Source: Shewanella sp. NFH-SH190041 (lineage in GTDB: Bacteria; Pseudomonadota; Gammaproteobacteria; Enterobacterales; Shewanellaceae). Taken from it: 64,000 nt of DNA. Where the stretch lies: assembly GCF_024363255.1 (NCBI RefSeq), contig NZ_AP026070.1, forward strand, positions 3,906,001-3,970,000, read 5' to 3'. Made by a program: the position numbers and the translations under genes. The notes below the pieces were generated by a model. It was not told the origin of the DNA and made no database searches. It saw only the letters and a program-made list of their open reading frames with translations. Positions 10,284-19,503 of the stretch are shown one piece after another (position 1 is the first letter of the stretch; every line of letters starts with the position of its first letter).

Positions 10284-10762
10284 TCAGGCCGTGGCCGGCA
10301 CTGCTGCTGACACTGACCGGCCTGTCAGCCCTAACGGGGCTCAGCGGCTGTCATGCCGCTCATTCCCCAATGGCTCTTGCAGCAAACAGCAGTAACGGAA
10401 CGGCAGTGTCAAAGGCTGAAAACCAAGCGCCTGTGGCCGCATTGAGTAGGCACACCAGCAGTGCAGCGCGACAACAGATCCGTCAGGCTATCGTCAGCCT
10501 GAAAGGTGGCAAGCCGCCACAATTGGCAGACACAGTGTTTGAATACAGTGATGTACTGTTACTGGAACGTGTCCGATTACGCGATTCGCAGGGCTTGCCG
10601 ATCATGGGACGGGATTTCCAGCGACCAACACAATTCCAACTGCAACTGAGGGGGGATAACTGCGGATTGTATGACCACACAACTAACGGCTTCGTACCTT
10701 TACCGCTACTGGACTGCATCGCTAAGCCGGTAGATGCTCTGGATAATGAAAGTCGCAATTAA
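10280..10762 (+). CDS. Small lipoprotein of unknown function
   Basis: The ATG overlaps the protease stop (ATGA), pointing to translational coupling. The 160-residue product has a leucine-rich signal with lipobox LSGC at about residues 20-23, a low-complexity Ala/Ser/Asn stretch, then a more structured region (RQQIRQAIVSLKGGKPPQLA; DTVFEYSDVLLLERVRL). I do not recognise a family. The tight coupling suggests it assists, anchors or regulates the S41 protease, which is inference only. An intrinsic terminator ends the unit. Confidence 0.7.
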   Translation: MIRPWPALLLTLTGLSALTGLSGCHAAHSPMALAANSSNGTAVSKAENQAPVAALSRHTSSAARQQIRQAIVSLKGGKPPQLADTVFEYSDVLLLERVRLRDSQGLPIMGRDFQRPTQFQLQLRGDNCGLYDHTTNGFVPLPLLDCIAKPVDALDNESRN

Positions 10763-10783
10763 CATGGCAATTAAGATGACAAA

Positions 10784-10809
10784 AAAGGGGAACTTAACCG
10801 TTCCCCTTT
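10784..10809. terminator. Bidirectional intrinsic terminator
   Basis: The stem AAAGGGGAAC/GTTCCCCTTT with a six-base loop lies between the convergent lipoprotein gene and dbpA, with A-rich and T-rich flanks serving both strands. Confidence 0.85.
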
Positions 10810-10827
10810 GCTTATTATATTGATGGC

Positions 10828-12234
10828 TTAATACACGGAAAAGGCGCGGAATTGACGGCCTTTGAGCTTACCTTTGTTCAAAATGGTCAGAGCTTTTTTA
10901 CCGAACTGACGCTTCACGGCGACAAAGGAACGGATATCCGTGATTTTAATCTTACCGATATCATCCCCAGTCAGGGATTTATCCGCAGTCAACGCCCCCA
11001 GGATATCCCCCGGACGTAATTTTTGTTTTTTACCACCATCAATCAAAATTGTGGTCATCTTTGGTCGATATGGCGGCGTATCCAGATATTGCTCACTTGG
11101 CAGTTCGCTGTCCTGGATCTCAGCACCCAAAATATCTTCCAGCGCGGCCACTTTCAGGCTGTCTTTGCCTGTATAGAAACTAAATGCTTGGCCCTGGCTA
11201 CCTGCACGCCCGGTCCGGCCAATACGGTGAATATGCACTTCACTGTCATAAGCCATTTCAAAGTTCACCACGGCATCAAGATTGTCGATATCCAAGCCGC
11301 GGGCAGCCACATCGGTTGCGACCAGAATATTGATGCTCTTATTGGCAAATTGCACCAAAGTGCGATCACGTTCGCGCTGCTCCTGATCGCCATGCAGAGC
11401 CAGAGCACTGAATCCCAGTGCAGCCAGCTCATCAGCGACCGCTTGCGTTTCGCGCTTGGTATTACAAAACACCACGGCAGATTCCGGCTGATATTTGCAC
11501 AATAAAATCTGCAGTGCCTTCATACGTTCAGCTTTGCTTTCCAGATGGAAAAACTGCTGGCTGATGCTCTGACTGTCATGGGTTGCGGCAACCTTCACCA
11601 TTTCAGGCTGGTGCATGATCCGCTCCGCCATACCCTGAATTTGCGCCGGGAAAGTCGCACTGAACAGCAGGGTCTGACGGTTGGCTGGGGTCATGGCAAT
11701 AATACTATCCATCGCCTGGGTAAAACCCATTTCCAGCATGCGATCGGCTTCATCCAACACCAAGGTGGTTAGCTCAGAAAAATCCAGCCGGCCCTGTTGC
11801 AAATGGTCCAGCACACGGCCTGGCGTACCCACAATAATATGGGCGCCATGCTCCAGTGAACCAATCTGCGGGCCGACCGGTACCCCGCCACACAGGGTCA
11901 GTACTTTAATATTGTGAATACCCCGGGCCAAAGTGCGGATCTCTTTGGCCACCTGATCGGCTAATTCCCGAGTTGGACACAACACCAGTGACTGAATACG
12001 GAAACGTTTTACATTCAGTTTGTTCAGCAGCCCCAAAGCAAATGCAGCCGTCTTACCACTACCGGTTTTCCCTTGGGCGATCACATCCCGTTCTGCCAGT
12101 ACCAGCGGCAGACTCTGGGCCTGTATCGCCGTCATGCCGGTATAACCGATGCTGTCCAGCGTCGCCAGCAACTGGGGCTTTAATGCCAGAGAAGAAAATG
12201 CCGGCGCCTGGCCGTTTATTTGGGAATCACTCAA
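10828..12234 (-). CDS. dbpA: ATP-dependent RNA helicase DbpA
   Basis: This 468-residue DEAD-box helicase has all core motifs: Q-motif region (GYTGMTAIQAQSLP), Walker A AQGKTGSGKT near residue 54, PTRELA, VLDEAD near 161, SATFP, and HRIGRTGRAG near 340. After the helicase core a C-terminal domain (about 390-468; IGKIKITDIRSFVAVKR) matches the DbpA-type RNA-binding domain that recognises hairpin 92 of 23S rRNA. The role is late 50S subunit maturation. Length and C-terminal domain distinguish it from SrmB and RhlE. Confidence 0.95.
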   Translation of the reverse strand: MSDSQINGQAPAFSSLALKPQLLATLDSIGYTGMTAIQAQSLPLVLAERDVIAQGKTGSGKTAAFALGLLNKLNVKRFRIQSLVLCPTRELADQVAKEIRTLARGIHNIKVLTLCGGVPVGPQIGSLEHGAHIIVGTPGRVLDHLQQGRLDFSELTTLVLDEADRMLEMGFTQAMDSIIAMTPANRQTLLFSATFPAQIQGMAERIMHQPEMVKVAATHDSQSISQQFFHLESKAERMKALQILLCKYQPESAVVFCNTKRETQAVADELAALGFSALALHGDQEQRERDRTLVQFANKSINILVATDVAARGLDIDNLDAVVNFEMAYDSEVHIHRIGRTGRAGSQGQAFSFYTGKDSLKVAALEDILGAEIQDSELPSEQYLDTPPYRPKMTTILIDGGKKQKLRPGDILGALTADKSLTGDDIGKIKITDIRSFVAVKRQFGKKALTILNKGKLKGRQFRAFSVY

Positions 12235-12343
12235 GGGAAATATCCTGTAAAAAAGTTATTAAGCCGCCCATCTGACCTCAGTTAGGCGGTAATCGCGGCG
12301 CAGTGTAGCAAATTTAGACAACTACCGCACTCACGCCGACCAC

Positions 12344-13285
12344 TCAGTAAAGTGATGGCTGACCTTCCGGCCGAGTTTTAAATCTGCGATGTAGCCACAT
12401 ATATTGCCCGGGTGCGGCCAAAATAGAGGCTTCTACCACATGGTTAATAAAGCGGGCCCCAGCTTCTGGGTCGTTCTTGGGAAACACATCGACCAAGGGT
12501 TCACGCAGGGTAAGGGTATAGTGGCCAGTATTATCATCCCGCACCATGGTAAATGGCACTATCGCGCAGTCCGTTGCATCCACCAGCAAACTGGTACCTG
12601 TGGTGGTACAGGCCTGAGACACGGCAAACAAAGGCGCAAAAGCATGACGCCTTGGGCCATAATCCTGATCCGGCGCATACCAAACACACTCGCCCCGACG
12701 CAAACTAGTCAACATGGATTTCACATCCCTACGGTGAATCATTTCATGGCCACCTCGAGTACGACCGCGATACTGGAAATAATCAAAACAGGGGTTATTG
12801 TTGGGGCGATACACACCAAGCCCTGAAACATGCAGACCAAACGCTCGACCTCCCAATTCAAGATTAAGAGAGTGCACCGCAACCAAAAGCACTCCTCGGC
12901 CTTGTGTCTTTAGTGTATCTAAATGCGCCAGCCCCTCACAACGGATATGGCGGCGTACTCGTGCATCAGACCAGAACCAAGCCATCGCGGTTTCAAACAA
13001 CGCAAGCCCGGTATTGTCGATATTTTCCCGCTCTAATTGTTGTCGCTGCTTAAGGGGCATATCCGGGAAACACAGCGCCAAATTGCTGGCAATCGTACGG
13101 CGGCGTTTAGGCATCAGTTTCATGCTGAGCCGCCCCAATAGCTTGCCCAACCAAAATTGCAGCTTCCACGGCAGCATGCTGCACAACTTAGCTACGGCTA
13201 CCAACAACAGCACGCCCCAGTAACGGGGCAATAAAAATCGTGGAGAAAACTCCGGCGCGGTGTATTTACTACTCATGGTTCTCAT
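12344..13285 (-). CDS. Lipid A biosynthesis acyltransferase, LpxL/LpxP type
   Basis: The 313-residue inner-membrane enzyme transfers a secondary acyl chain to Kdo2-lipid IVA or its acylated product. An N-terminal hydrophobic helix (YWGVLLLVAVAKL) is followed by the HX4E catalytic motif HSLNLE near residue 140. The family landmarks RPNNNP, WYAPDQDYG and PGQYMWLHRRFKTRPEG are present and resemble E. coli LpxL more than LpxM. LpxL and LpxP cannot be separated confidently here. The start could also be the in-frame ATG at 13276; neither has a strong ribosome binding site. Confidence 0.9.
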   Translation of the reverse strand: MRTMSSKYTAPEFSPRFLLPRYWGVLLLVAVAKLCSMLPWKLQFWLGKLLGRLSMKLMPKRRRTIASNLALCFPDMPLKQRQQLERENIDNTGLALFETAMAWFWSDARVRRHIRCEGLAHLDTLKTQGRGVLLVAVHSLNLELGGRAFGLHVSGLGVYRPNNNPCFDYFQYRGRTRGGHEMIHRRDVKSMLTSLRRGECVWYAPDQDYGPRRHAFAPLFAVSQACTTTGTSLLVDATDCAIVPFTMVRDDNTGHYTLTLREPLVDVFPKNDPEAGARFINHVVEASILAAPGQYMWLHRRFKTRPEGQPSLY

Positions 13286-13390
13286 CGCTTAGTTCAGGCA
13301 AGAACAAAAAATGCGGGGCAAATTTTATGCTTTTACCCCTTTTTATCAAGGATATAGCTCACCAGTCTGTGAAGAGTGGGGGCAAAATGG

Positions 13391-15379
13391 TTACAGTCCA
13401 CGTTGATACTGCTGACAGTTGGTATGCAGCAGGCTATCACTTAACTGCGCCAGCATCTGTGCATCGCCCTGTAATGCCGCTGCGAAACGGGTCACTAATT
13501 CTGCCGCAGAAAATTTACTGACAGTAGCGGAAGGCACCGGCCGCAGATCAATCAACAAGTGACTAAAGCGCCCAGCGAAGGCCTGCAAGGGAGCCGGATT
13601 AAAGTAATGCTCCTCAGCGTACAGTCGGTTATAACTGCCGGGACTTTTATAAATAATATGTGCTTCCCCAGTCTGACTGCGCAGCACACCATCCTGCTCA
13701 CAGCGCGTCAGACACCCACGGTTCATACGCTGTTTACGGCAGCCATTGGCCTGGGCCAATAAACATTGGCGGCTGGTCATCAAATGCTGAGGATTAAAAA
13801 TGCTGTAATACAGATCAAAGCCTACCGGAACACGTAAACGGGTCAGCTGAGACTCATTGAGCTCCGCAGAGGCAAAGCCGCCGCATGCGCCCAATTCTTG
13901 TTGCAGACACTGTAATGCCATGGAATTAGCTAAATTCAGCTGAGGGCCTGCTACCCAGTCAAGCTGGAGTTCCCGGGCCAATTGTGCCACCCCGAGATTA
14001 TCCGTGATTAACCGGGTGGGTCGCGTAGCCCGCAATAACTCAGCGGCTGCGGCAAAATGACTTTCCGTCATCACCGCTGGAAACCAAGGGATAAGATCCG
14101 GGTGAGTTTGAAACAGAGCAATATGCTCATCCAAGCGCCAAGCGAGCGCATCCGGGATCTGGCAGCAGTAATCCACATTGGCTTGCTGAGGCAACATTTC
14201 CACCTGACGACGATCCAGCAGCACAATTAAACGTGGCGAGGTTACCAATGACTCCACACAAGCCACTTTTGCGATCTGCGGTAACGCGGCGCCGCCTTTC
14301 AGTGAGCGACGGCGCCCTGCGGATATCGGCATCGCGGCGGTCAACGCCTCTACCCGACGAATAATCGCTGTTTTACAATCAAATAGCTGACGTTTGACCT
14401 CAGCTACATCTTGCGGGGCTTGGCAATGTGCCAAGCGACTGAAATGGTAGACGGCATTGTCTCTTGGGTTATCAATAAACATATTGCGGTGAATATCACC
14501 CAATAGATAACCATTAGAAAAATCCCGGTTGAATACGGTATATAGCTCAGAAGTATCCGTCAGCAGCGGCTTATCATCGCAGAAATGATCGATTTGCCGC
14601 CGCCAGTTATCCACCGTAGTGTAAACATAGTGAGACTTTTTGATCCGCCCTTCAATTTTCAGCGAATAGACCCCTGCTTCAGCCAGCGCAGGCAGATCGG
14701 CAAAAGCAGAATTATCTTTCAGGTTAAGGGGGAAGTCCCGCCCAGCCGCAGTGCGCTGAAACTGCTCACGGCAGGGCTGGCTACAACGGCCTCGGTTACC
14801 GGATGCACCGTGACGCACCGAGCTAAAATAACACACCCCGGAAAAACCGATACAGTAGGAGCCATGTACAAAGACTTCTGTCAGCATATTATGCTGATGA
14901 CCAAACTGGGCTAACTCAGTAATTTCATCAATATTGAGCTCCCGGGATAGATTCACCCGACTCATCCCCAAGCCAGCTAACAGCTTCATTTGTCCGGTAT
15001 TATGGGTATTCATCTGGGTCGAGGCATGACGATCTAAAGCAGGGAAGTAGTGCTTGATAAGATAAGCCAGCCCCAGATCCTGCACTATGATGCCATCCAC
15101 CGCCATTGTGGATAGCTGCTGCAAGAGACTGAGCATGGTTTTCAGCTCGGTTTCCAGCAGCATGATATTCAGGGTCAGAAAAACCTTACACTTGTGGGCA
15201 TGAGCCAGTGCTAACACACCTTCCAGCAACTCCAGGCTGATATTGGCCGCTCGATTACGGGCGTTAAACCGATCCAGACCACAGTACACGGCATCAGCAC
15301 CAGCGGCGATGGCGGCCTTGATCGAGTCGATATCCCCGCCCGGAGCCAATAGTTCAAACTGTGTTTTCTGATATCCCAT
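13391..15379 (-). CDS. U32-family peptidase-like protein (RlhA/YdcP-related)
   Basis: The 662-residue protein opens with the U32 beta-barrel signature (FELLAPGGDIDSIKAAIAAG; GADAVYCGL). It has the cysteine cluster of the family near residues 175-205 (GSYCIGFSGVCYFSS; NRGRCSQPCR) followed by LKIEGRIKK. Many U32 proteins are RNA hydroxylation or tRNA-modification enzymes rather than proteases. RlhA of E. coli has a similar length and hydroxylates 23S rRNA C2501. The C-terminal half contains another Cys-rich motif (CRKQRMNRGCLTRCEQDG, about 575-592). I would not assign RlhA, TrhP or a peptidase without a phylogeny. Confidence 0.82.
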   Translation of the reverse strand: MGYQKTQFELLAPGGDIDSIKAAIAAGADAVYCGLDRFNARNRAANISLELLEGVLALAHAHKCKVFLTLNIMLLETELKTMLSLLQQLSTMAVDGIIVQDLGLAYLIKHYFPALDRHASTQMNTHNTGQMKLLAGLGMSRVNLSRELNIDEITELAQFGHQHNMLTEVFVHGSYCIGFSGVCYFSSVRHGASGNRGRCSQPCREQFQRTAAGRDFPLNLKDNSAFADLPALAEAGVYSLKIEGRIKKSHYVYTTVDNWRRQIDHFCDDKPLLTDTSELYTVFNRDFSNGYLLGDIHRNMFIDNPRDNAVYHFSRLAHCQAPQDVAEVKRQLFDCKTAIIRRVEALTAAMPISAGRRRSLKGGAALPQIAKVACVESLVTSPRLIVLLDRRQVEMLPQQANVDYCCQIPDALAWRLDEHIALFQTHPDLIPWFPAVMTESHFAAAAELLRATRPTRLITDNLGVAQLARELQLDWVAGPQLNLANSMALQCLQQELGACGGFASAELNESQLTRLRVPVGFDLYYSIFNPQHLMTSRQCLLAQANGCRKQRMNRGCLTRCEQDGVLRSQTGEAHIIYKSPGSYNRLYAEEHYFNPAPLQAFAGRFSHLLIDLRPVPSATVSKFSAAELVTRFAAALQGDAQMLAQLSDSLLHTNCQQYQRGL

Positions 15380-15769
15380 ACGTCACTCATCACTGCCAGC
15401 AAAGCCGGGCATTGTAAAGATCTGTATCATGAATTTCGAGCCAGAAAACGGATAAAGCCGGTAAAAGTCGCCACCGTAAAGATGACCTATTTATGTAGCA
15501 GGTTGATTATTAGGCTATTCACCCATAGTGAATAATGGTGAAGAAATAAACTTGATTTAGCTAATGCTTGTTCATCTTATCGCCGTGACATCCCAACACT
15601 ATCAGACAAGGTACTAGCGCATGATTCAGTAATGACGAAATAAATGAGTTTATGAACTACTTATTAAGAGGTAACAACATAAGTTCTCACCACTTCACAG
15701 TTTCAGTCACAAACGTTGCTAGAATGACCCACTTTTAATCCATACAGTTAAAAGCCCGGCGGTACCCCT
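15380..15769. other. Intergenic region with a 19-bp dyad upstream of the chemoreceptor gene
   Basis: This 390-base gap separates the divergent U32 and chemoreceptor genes. TATTCAC-CCATA-GTGAATA at 15516-15534 is a perfect 7-bp dyad of operator size. I saw no convincing flagellar sigma-28 promoter and no other gene. Confidence 0.4.
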
Positions 15770-17407
15770 GTGCAATCAGCCAAATACTCTATAAAACAAC
15801 TGTTAACCACGCTATTTATTAGCCTAGTCATTATCTTTTCTGTGTGTTTCACCTTTATTCATTCTCACGGCCAAGAGGTCAGCGATCAGGTACACACTTT
15901 AGAAGTGGAATATCGTACCAACGAAATGGCAGCCAAACTGCTGCAGCTGGTCTCTGGCCTGCGCCGGGAGCAATTAGGCTACAGCCTGCGCCGCGTACAA
16001 AATCTGCCGGTCAGTAAAAGTTCGGCTGACTGGCTGAATCAGCAAATTGTTGCTATCGATGCAACCACAGCAAAATTCCGTGAAATTGCAGACCCATCCG
16101 CCATTACCCAACTGGATAACCTGAGTCAGCCACTGGAAAAATTCAGTGACTTGCATCGGGAGTTTATGCGTCAAGACAGCCTTATCGACCCCCAAGCGGC
16201 AGCGGCAATGCTGACCTCTATGGAGGCTTGGCATATTTACAATAATGTCGAGCAAGGCGTGACTAAGTTAATGGCGGAAGAAAACAAGAAAGTACAAACC
16301 GCCAAGGCTGCGGCCAAACAGGCTATCAGCCAGTTAGAAACCACTATGCTAGCGGTTTCTGTACTGTTTATTCTGGTATTAATACTCTCTGCCCTGTTGC
16401 TGCTACGCCGTATTTTGACCCCTTTACAAGCAACAGAAAAAACCCTATCAGCCATTGCTGATGGCGATCTGACCATTGATATTGAGCATGAGAAATTCAA
16501 TAGTAAAGAATTTGCCCAAATGGCCAATGTGATGGTGAAAATGCGCAATGGTCTACACGATATTATCGCCCAGATTAGCGCTGCATCGACCCAATTGACT
16601 GCCGCAGTAGAGGAGGTCAGCCATGTGACGAATGAAGTCTCAGATAGCATGCTCAATCAGCATAATGAAGTAGAACAAGTTGCTACCGCGATGACGGAGC
16701 TACAAAGTTCCATCAGTGAAATCGCCCGCAATACTAATCACACGGCAGAGCAAGCTCACCAAGGTGTCGATGGGGTGGAAAACGGCCGCAAAATTGTTGA
16801 TGCCGCAGTTGAAGCCATCAATCAATCGGAAAGTGAGGTACTGGCTGCCAGTGAGGTGATCCAGCAACTACAGCAGGACACTGCGGCCATTTCTGTGATT
16901 GTGGAAGTGATTGCCAATATTACCGACCAAACCAACCTACTGGCTTTAAATGCGGCCATTGAAGCTGCCCGAGCGGGGGAGCAAGGTCGCGGTTTTGCCG
17001 TTGTTGCTGATGAGGTCCGCACCTTAGCTCGTCGAACCCAGGATTCGGCTCAAGAGATCAAAACCACCATAGATAAACTGCAACAGCGCGCGGTAAAAGC
17101 AGGTGCCGTGATGGAATCCAGCCGGGGGAAAATGTTGCACAGTGTTGAACAAGCGCGTTGTGCCAGTGATGCCATTGCGGCAATCGATCAATCAATTACT
17201 CAGATTAACGATATGGCAATTCAAGTCGCCAACGCCACTGAGCAACAAACGTCTGTGACAGAAGAATTAAACCATAACATTACCAATATCAATGACGCGA
17301 CCAACCGAGTAACTGAAGACACCCAGCATGTTTCCCAGTCAGCGCATGATATCAGCCAGTTGGCCAGTAACTTGTCGGATATGATCCGCAAATTCCGTAC
17401 CCATTAA
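15770..17407 (+). CDS. Methyl-accepting chemotaxis protein
   Basis: The GTG start at 15770 is forced: a stop lies in frame 19 bases upstream and no ATG precedes the first membrane helix. The 545-residue product has a first transmembrane helix near residues 10-28 and a helical periplasmic sensor of about 160 residues (four-helix-bundle-like). A second helix lies near 192-213 and a HAMP domain near 213-265. The cytoplasmic signalling domain has the hairpin tip [20 protein letters not shown] and [13 protein letters not shown] near residues 385-425. It should feed CheA/CheW. No C-terminal receptor pentapeptide tether is visible, and the ligand is unknown. Confidence 0.95.
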   Translation: MQSAKYSIKQLLTTLFISLVIIFSVCFTFIHSHGQEVSDQVHTLEVEYRTNEMAAKLLQLVSGLRREQLGYSLRRVQNLPVSKSSADWLNQQIVAIDATTAKFREIADPSAITQLDNLSQPLEKFSDLHREFMRQDSLIDPQAAAAMLTSMEAWHIYNNVEQGVTKLMAEENKKVQTAKAAAKQAISQLETTMLAVSVLFILVLILSALLLLRRILTPLQATEKTLSAIADGDLTIDIEHEKFNSKEFAQMANVMVKMRNGLHDIIAQISAASTQLTAAVEEVSHVTNEVSDSMLNQHNEVEQVATAMTELQSSISEIARNTNHTAEQAHQGVDGVENGRKIVDAAVEAINQSESEVLAASEVIQQLQQDTAAISVIVEVIANITDQTNLLALNAAIEAARAGEQGRGFAVVADEVRTLARRTQDSAQEIKTTIDKLQQRAVKAGAVMESSRGKMLHSVEQARCASDAIAAIDQSITQINDMAIQVANATEQQTSVTEELNHNITNINDATNRVTEDTQHVSQSAHDISQLASNLSDMIRKFRTH

Positions 17408-17514
17408 CCCCGGATGGCGCCCACATTGAAGATAGGTAATGTCGTATAAAGCGTGACCGGAATCACGTATAGTGTTCGTATCTTAGGCATTACCTTTCAT
17501 CACAGGAGTTGGCT

Positions 17515-17739
17515 ATGACCTATAACATTCAAAATCTGGTTTACAATGGCGAACGCGATGGAGTGCATAACTGGGAAAGTATGTCCGGTATGCATTATTA
17601 CTGGCATCCCAATTGGCTGCATATTGCCGAGGATATGACTGGGCATAAAGCTGCCGCAACTATCTCTACTGACGGTGAAAAACCAACACCAGAAGAAGCC
17701 GTTGCGACACTGAAACAACATGTAAATCAGCAAAAATAA
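17515..17739 (+). CDS. Conserved-looking small soluble protein of unknown function
   Basis: The ATG at 17515 has CAGGAG six bases upstream, so the in-frame TTG at 17509 is unlikely to be the start. The 74-residue product is aromatic and histidine rich in its middle (HNWESMSGMHYYWHPNWLHI) and ends in a lysine/glutamine tail. It has no signal peptide or membrane helix. I do not recognise the family. It has its own terminator and a 107-base upstream gap, so it looks like a monocistronic unit. Confidence 0.7.
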   Translation: MTYNIQNLVYNGERDGVHNWESMSGMHYYWHPNWLHIAEDMTGHKAAATISTDGEKPTPEEAVATLKQHVNQQK

Positions 17740-17746
17740 CACATTT

Positions 17747-17770
17747 GGCCGGGATCATGACCCGGCCATT
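17747..17770 (+). terminator. Intrinsic terminator
   Basis: GGCCGGG/CCCGGCC (17747-17753 and 17761-17767) with a seven-base loop and a short T-rich tail follows the 74-residue gene directly. Confidence 0.7.
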
Positions 17771-17991
17771 TCATGCTTCACACTTTATCTCCTCCCAAGC
17801 CTAAATGCCCACTGTAAGCTGATCATTACACCACTTAGCAACATTCCCCAAAATCTCAGTAGCCGCCCAAGGCTGTGAGGAAATTGTGATAATTTAGCGA
17901 TAAACAGGTGATTCCCAGCTGGCAGATTACACTGAGTAATCGAACTGTTTCCTAACCGGAGGCAGGCCCTACACAGCCAAGGAGAATGACC

Positions 17992-18693
17992 ATGAAACTC
18001 AATGTGCTTAAATACACTGCCCTGATGGCCGCCCTGACAGCCTTGCCATCCCAAGCGGCTCAACTGGAGATCAGTCTAAGTAACCTGAGCCACGGCAATT
18101 ACTTCACCCCTATTTTGGTCGCGGCCCACCAAAGTGACATCATGCTGTACCGCTCGGGCACCACGGCCAGTGCTGCATTGGTCAAAATGGCTGAAGGGGG
18201 AGATATCGCGGATCTTGCGGCAAATGTAACAGGCGCAAATGGGGTCACACTGGAAAATCCCGCCGGTGGTTTGTTAGCACCGGGAGCCAGCACTGACGCT
18301 ATGATGCTGGATACTGGCGATAATAATCTGCTGTCCGTCACCGCAATGATCCTGCCAACCAATGATGGCTTTATTGGTCTGGACTCTTGGAAAATCCCAT
18401 CAAAAGCTGGCACCTATACCCTGTACCTCAATGGCTATGATGCTGGCTCCGAAGCAAATAATGAAATCGTGAATGGCGGTGGAGCACCTGGGGTGCCCGG
18501 TATTCCCGCCGCGCCAGGTGGACAGGGAGGCACAGGAGCGACCGGTATCGATGACACCTCAGGCAATAACAAAGTACATATTCACCCCGGAGTCTTGGGA
18601 GATATGGATCCTAATGGTGGTAAAAGCGATCTCAACAGCGCTGTGCACCGCTGGCTTAACCCTGTGGCCAAACTGACTGTAACGGTTAAGTAG
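17992..18693 (+). CDS. Secreted spondin-domain protein with a collagen-like insert
   Basis: AAGGAG at a good distance favours the ATG at 17992 over the one at 17986. The 233-residue product has a Sec signal ending SQAAQ near residue 23 and no lipobox. The rest is a Spondin_N-type beta domain: LEISLSNLSHGNYFTPILVA, ALVKMAEGGDIADLA, MILPTNDGFIGLD, NGYDAGSEANNE, and a terminal HRWLNPVAKLTVTV strand. A Gly-X-Y stretch (GAPGVPGIPAAPGGQGG, about residues 162-178) interrupts the domain before VHIHPGV. Spondin domains are best known from extracellular-matrix adhesion in animals; the bacterial role is not established. It is probably in one operon with the following paralogue. Confidence 0.82.
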   Translation: MKLNVLKYTALMAALTALPSQAAQLEISLSNLSHGNYFTPILVAAHQSDIMLYRSGTTASAALVKMAEGGDIADLAANVTGANGVTLENPAGGLLAPGASTDAMMLDTGDNNLLSVTAMILPTNDGFIGLDSWKIPSKAGTYTLYLNGYDAGSEANNEIVNGGGAPGVPGIPAAPGGQGGTGATGIDDTSGNNKVHIHPGVLGDMDPNGGKSDLNSAVHRWLNPVAKLTVTVK

Positions 18694-18703
18694 GAGGCCC
18701 ACC

Positions 18704-19420
18704 ATGAAACGACCAAATTATCAGGCCCATCGGGGCATACTCTTGGCGGCAGGTGCAGCTTTGTTGCTTAGCGCCTGTCCCGACTCAGATCTGGTGAAAA
18801 AGGCCACACCACCAGCCAGTGTCACGCAAGCCTACACAGTGACTGTCACCAACTTAACCGCTAATCAGCCATTTTCCCCGGTTGCACTGCTGCAACACAG
18901 TGATGCTTTTACCGCTTGGCAGGCGGGAAGTAGTGCCAGCGTCGCACTGGAAAAACTGGCCGAGGGTGGTAATGCCGCCGATTTTGATAGTGAAACCGGT
19001 GTCAATGCCCGCGTCAGTGACACGGCACCATTAGGACCTGGCGAGCAGACCAAATTAAGTTTTGAACTGGATGCCAAGGATGCGGCTTATCTCACTGTGG
19101 CGACCATGCTGGTCAATACCAATGATGCCTTTACTGGTGTCAGTCGGGTCGATTTAACGAAACTGCCTGTCTATGTGCCCAAAACCTACCGCACTAAGGC
19201 TTATGATGCGGGCACTGAAGGCAATTCAGAAGCCAGAGGCACTATGCCTGGCCCGGCTGATGGGGGGGAAGGCTTTAATGCTGAACGCAATGATGTCAAC
19301 CGGGTTTATGTCCATGCAGGTGTCATCAGCGCTGATGATGGTTTTACCACTTCAGTATTGAGTGCATCCCATCGATTTGATAACCCGGTGGCACTAATTA
19401 CAGTGACTCGTACCAAATAA
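18704..19420 (+). CDS. Spondin-domain lipoprotein, paralogue of the preceding gene
   Basis: This starts ten bases after the previous stop with a clear AGGAGG. The 238-residue product has a lipobox LLSAC (Cys near residue 26), so it should be membrane anchored. The spondin-type domain aligns with the upstream protein motif by motif: YTVTVTNLTANQPFSPVALL, KLAEGGNAADF, TMLVNTNDAFTGV, AYDAGTEGNSE, VHAGV and HRFDNPVALITV. It lacks the collagen-like insert, having a shorter Gly/Pro/Asp linker there. One secreted and one anchored copy suggest a tandem duplication with divergence. Function is unknown. Confidence 0.82.
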   Translation: MKRPNYQAHRGILLAAGAALLLSACPDSDLVKKATPPASVTQAYTVTVTNLTANQPFSPVALLQHSDAFTAWQAGSSASVALEKLAEGGNAADFDSETGVNARVSDTAPLGPGEQTKLSFELDAKDAAYLTVATMLVNTNDAFTGVSRVDLTKLPVYVPKTYRTKAYDAGTEGNSEARGTMPGPADGGEGFNAERNDVNRVYVHAGVISADDGFTTSVLSASHRFDNPVALITVTRTK

Positions 19421-19456
19421 CCACACCACCACAGGCAATTCGCCCTGTAATAAAAC

Positions 19457-19499
19457 CCTCCCCTGACAGGTCAACATTGAAACTGATTTTCAGGGGAGG
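19457..19499 (+). promoter_or_regulatory. Inverted repeat that masks the ribosome binding site of the response regulator
   Basis: CCTCCCCTGA (19457-19466) pairs perfectly with TCAGGGGAGG (19490-19499), and the right arm contains the GGGGAGG Shine-Dalgarno of the regulator gene that starts at 19504. The 23-base loop includes a further CAG/CTG match. In RNA this GC-rich stem would hide the ribosome binding site. Translational control is inferred. Confidence 0.6.
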
Positions 19500-19503
19500 C
19501 GTT

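Noticed and set aside
15583..15600. Flagellar sigma-28 promoter for the chemoreceptor
   Set aside because: A GGCGATAA-like -10 exists only on the opposite strand and has no TAAA at the right distance.
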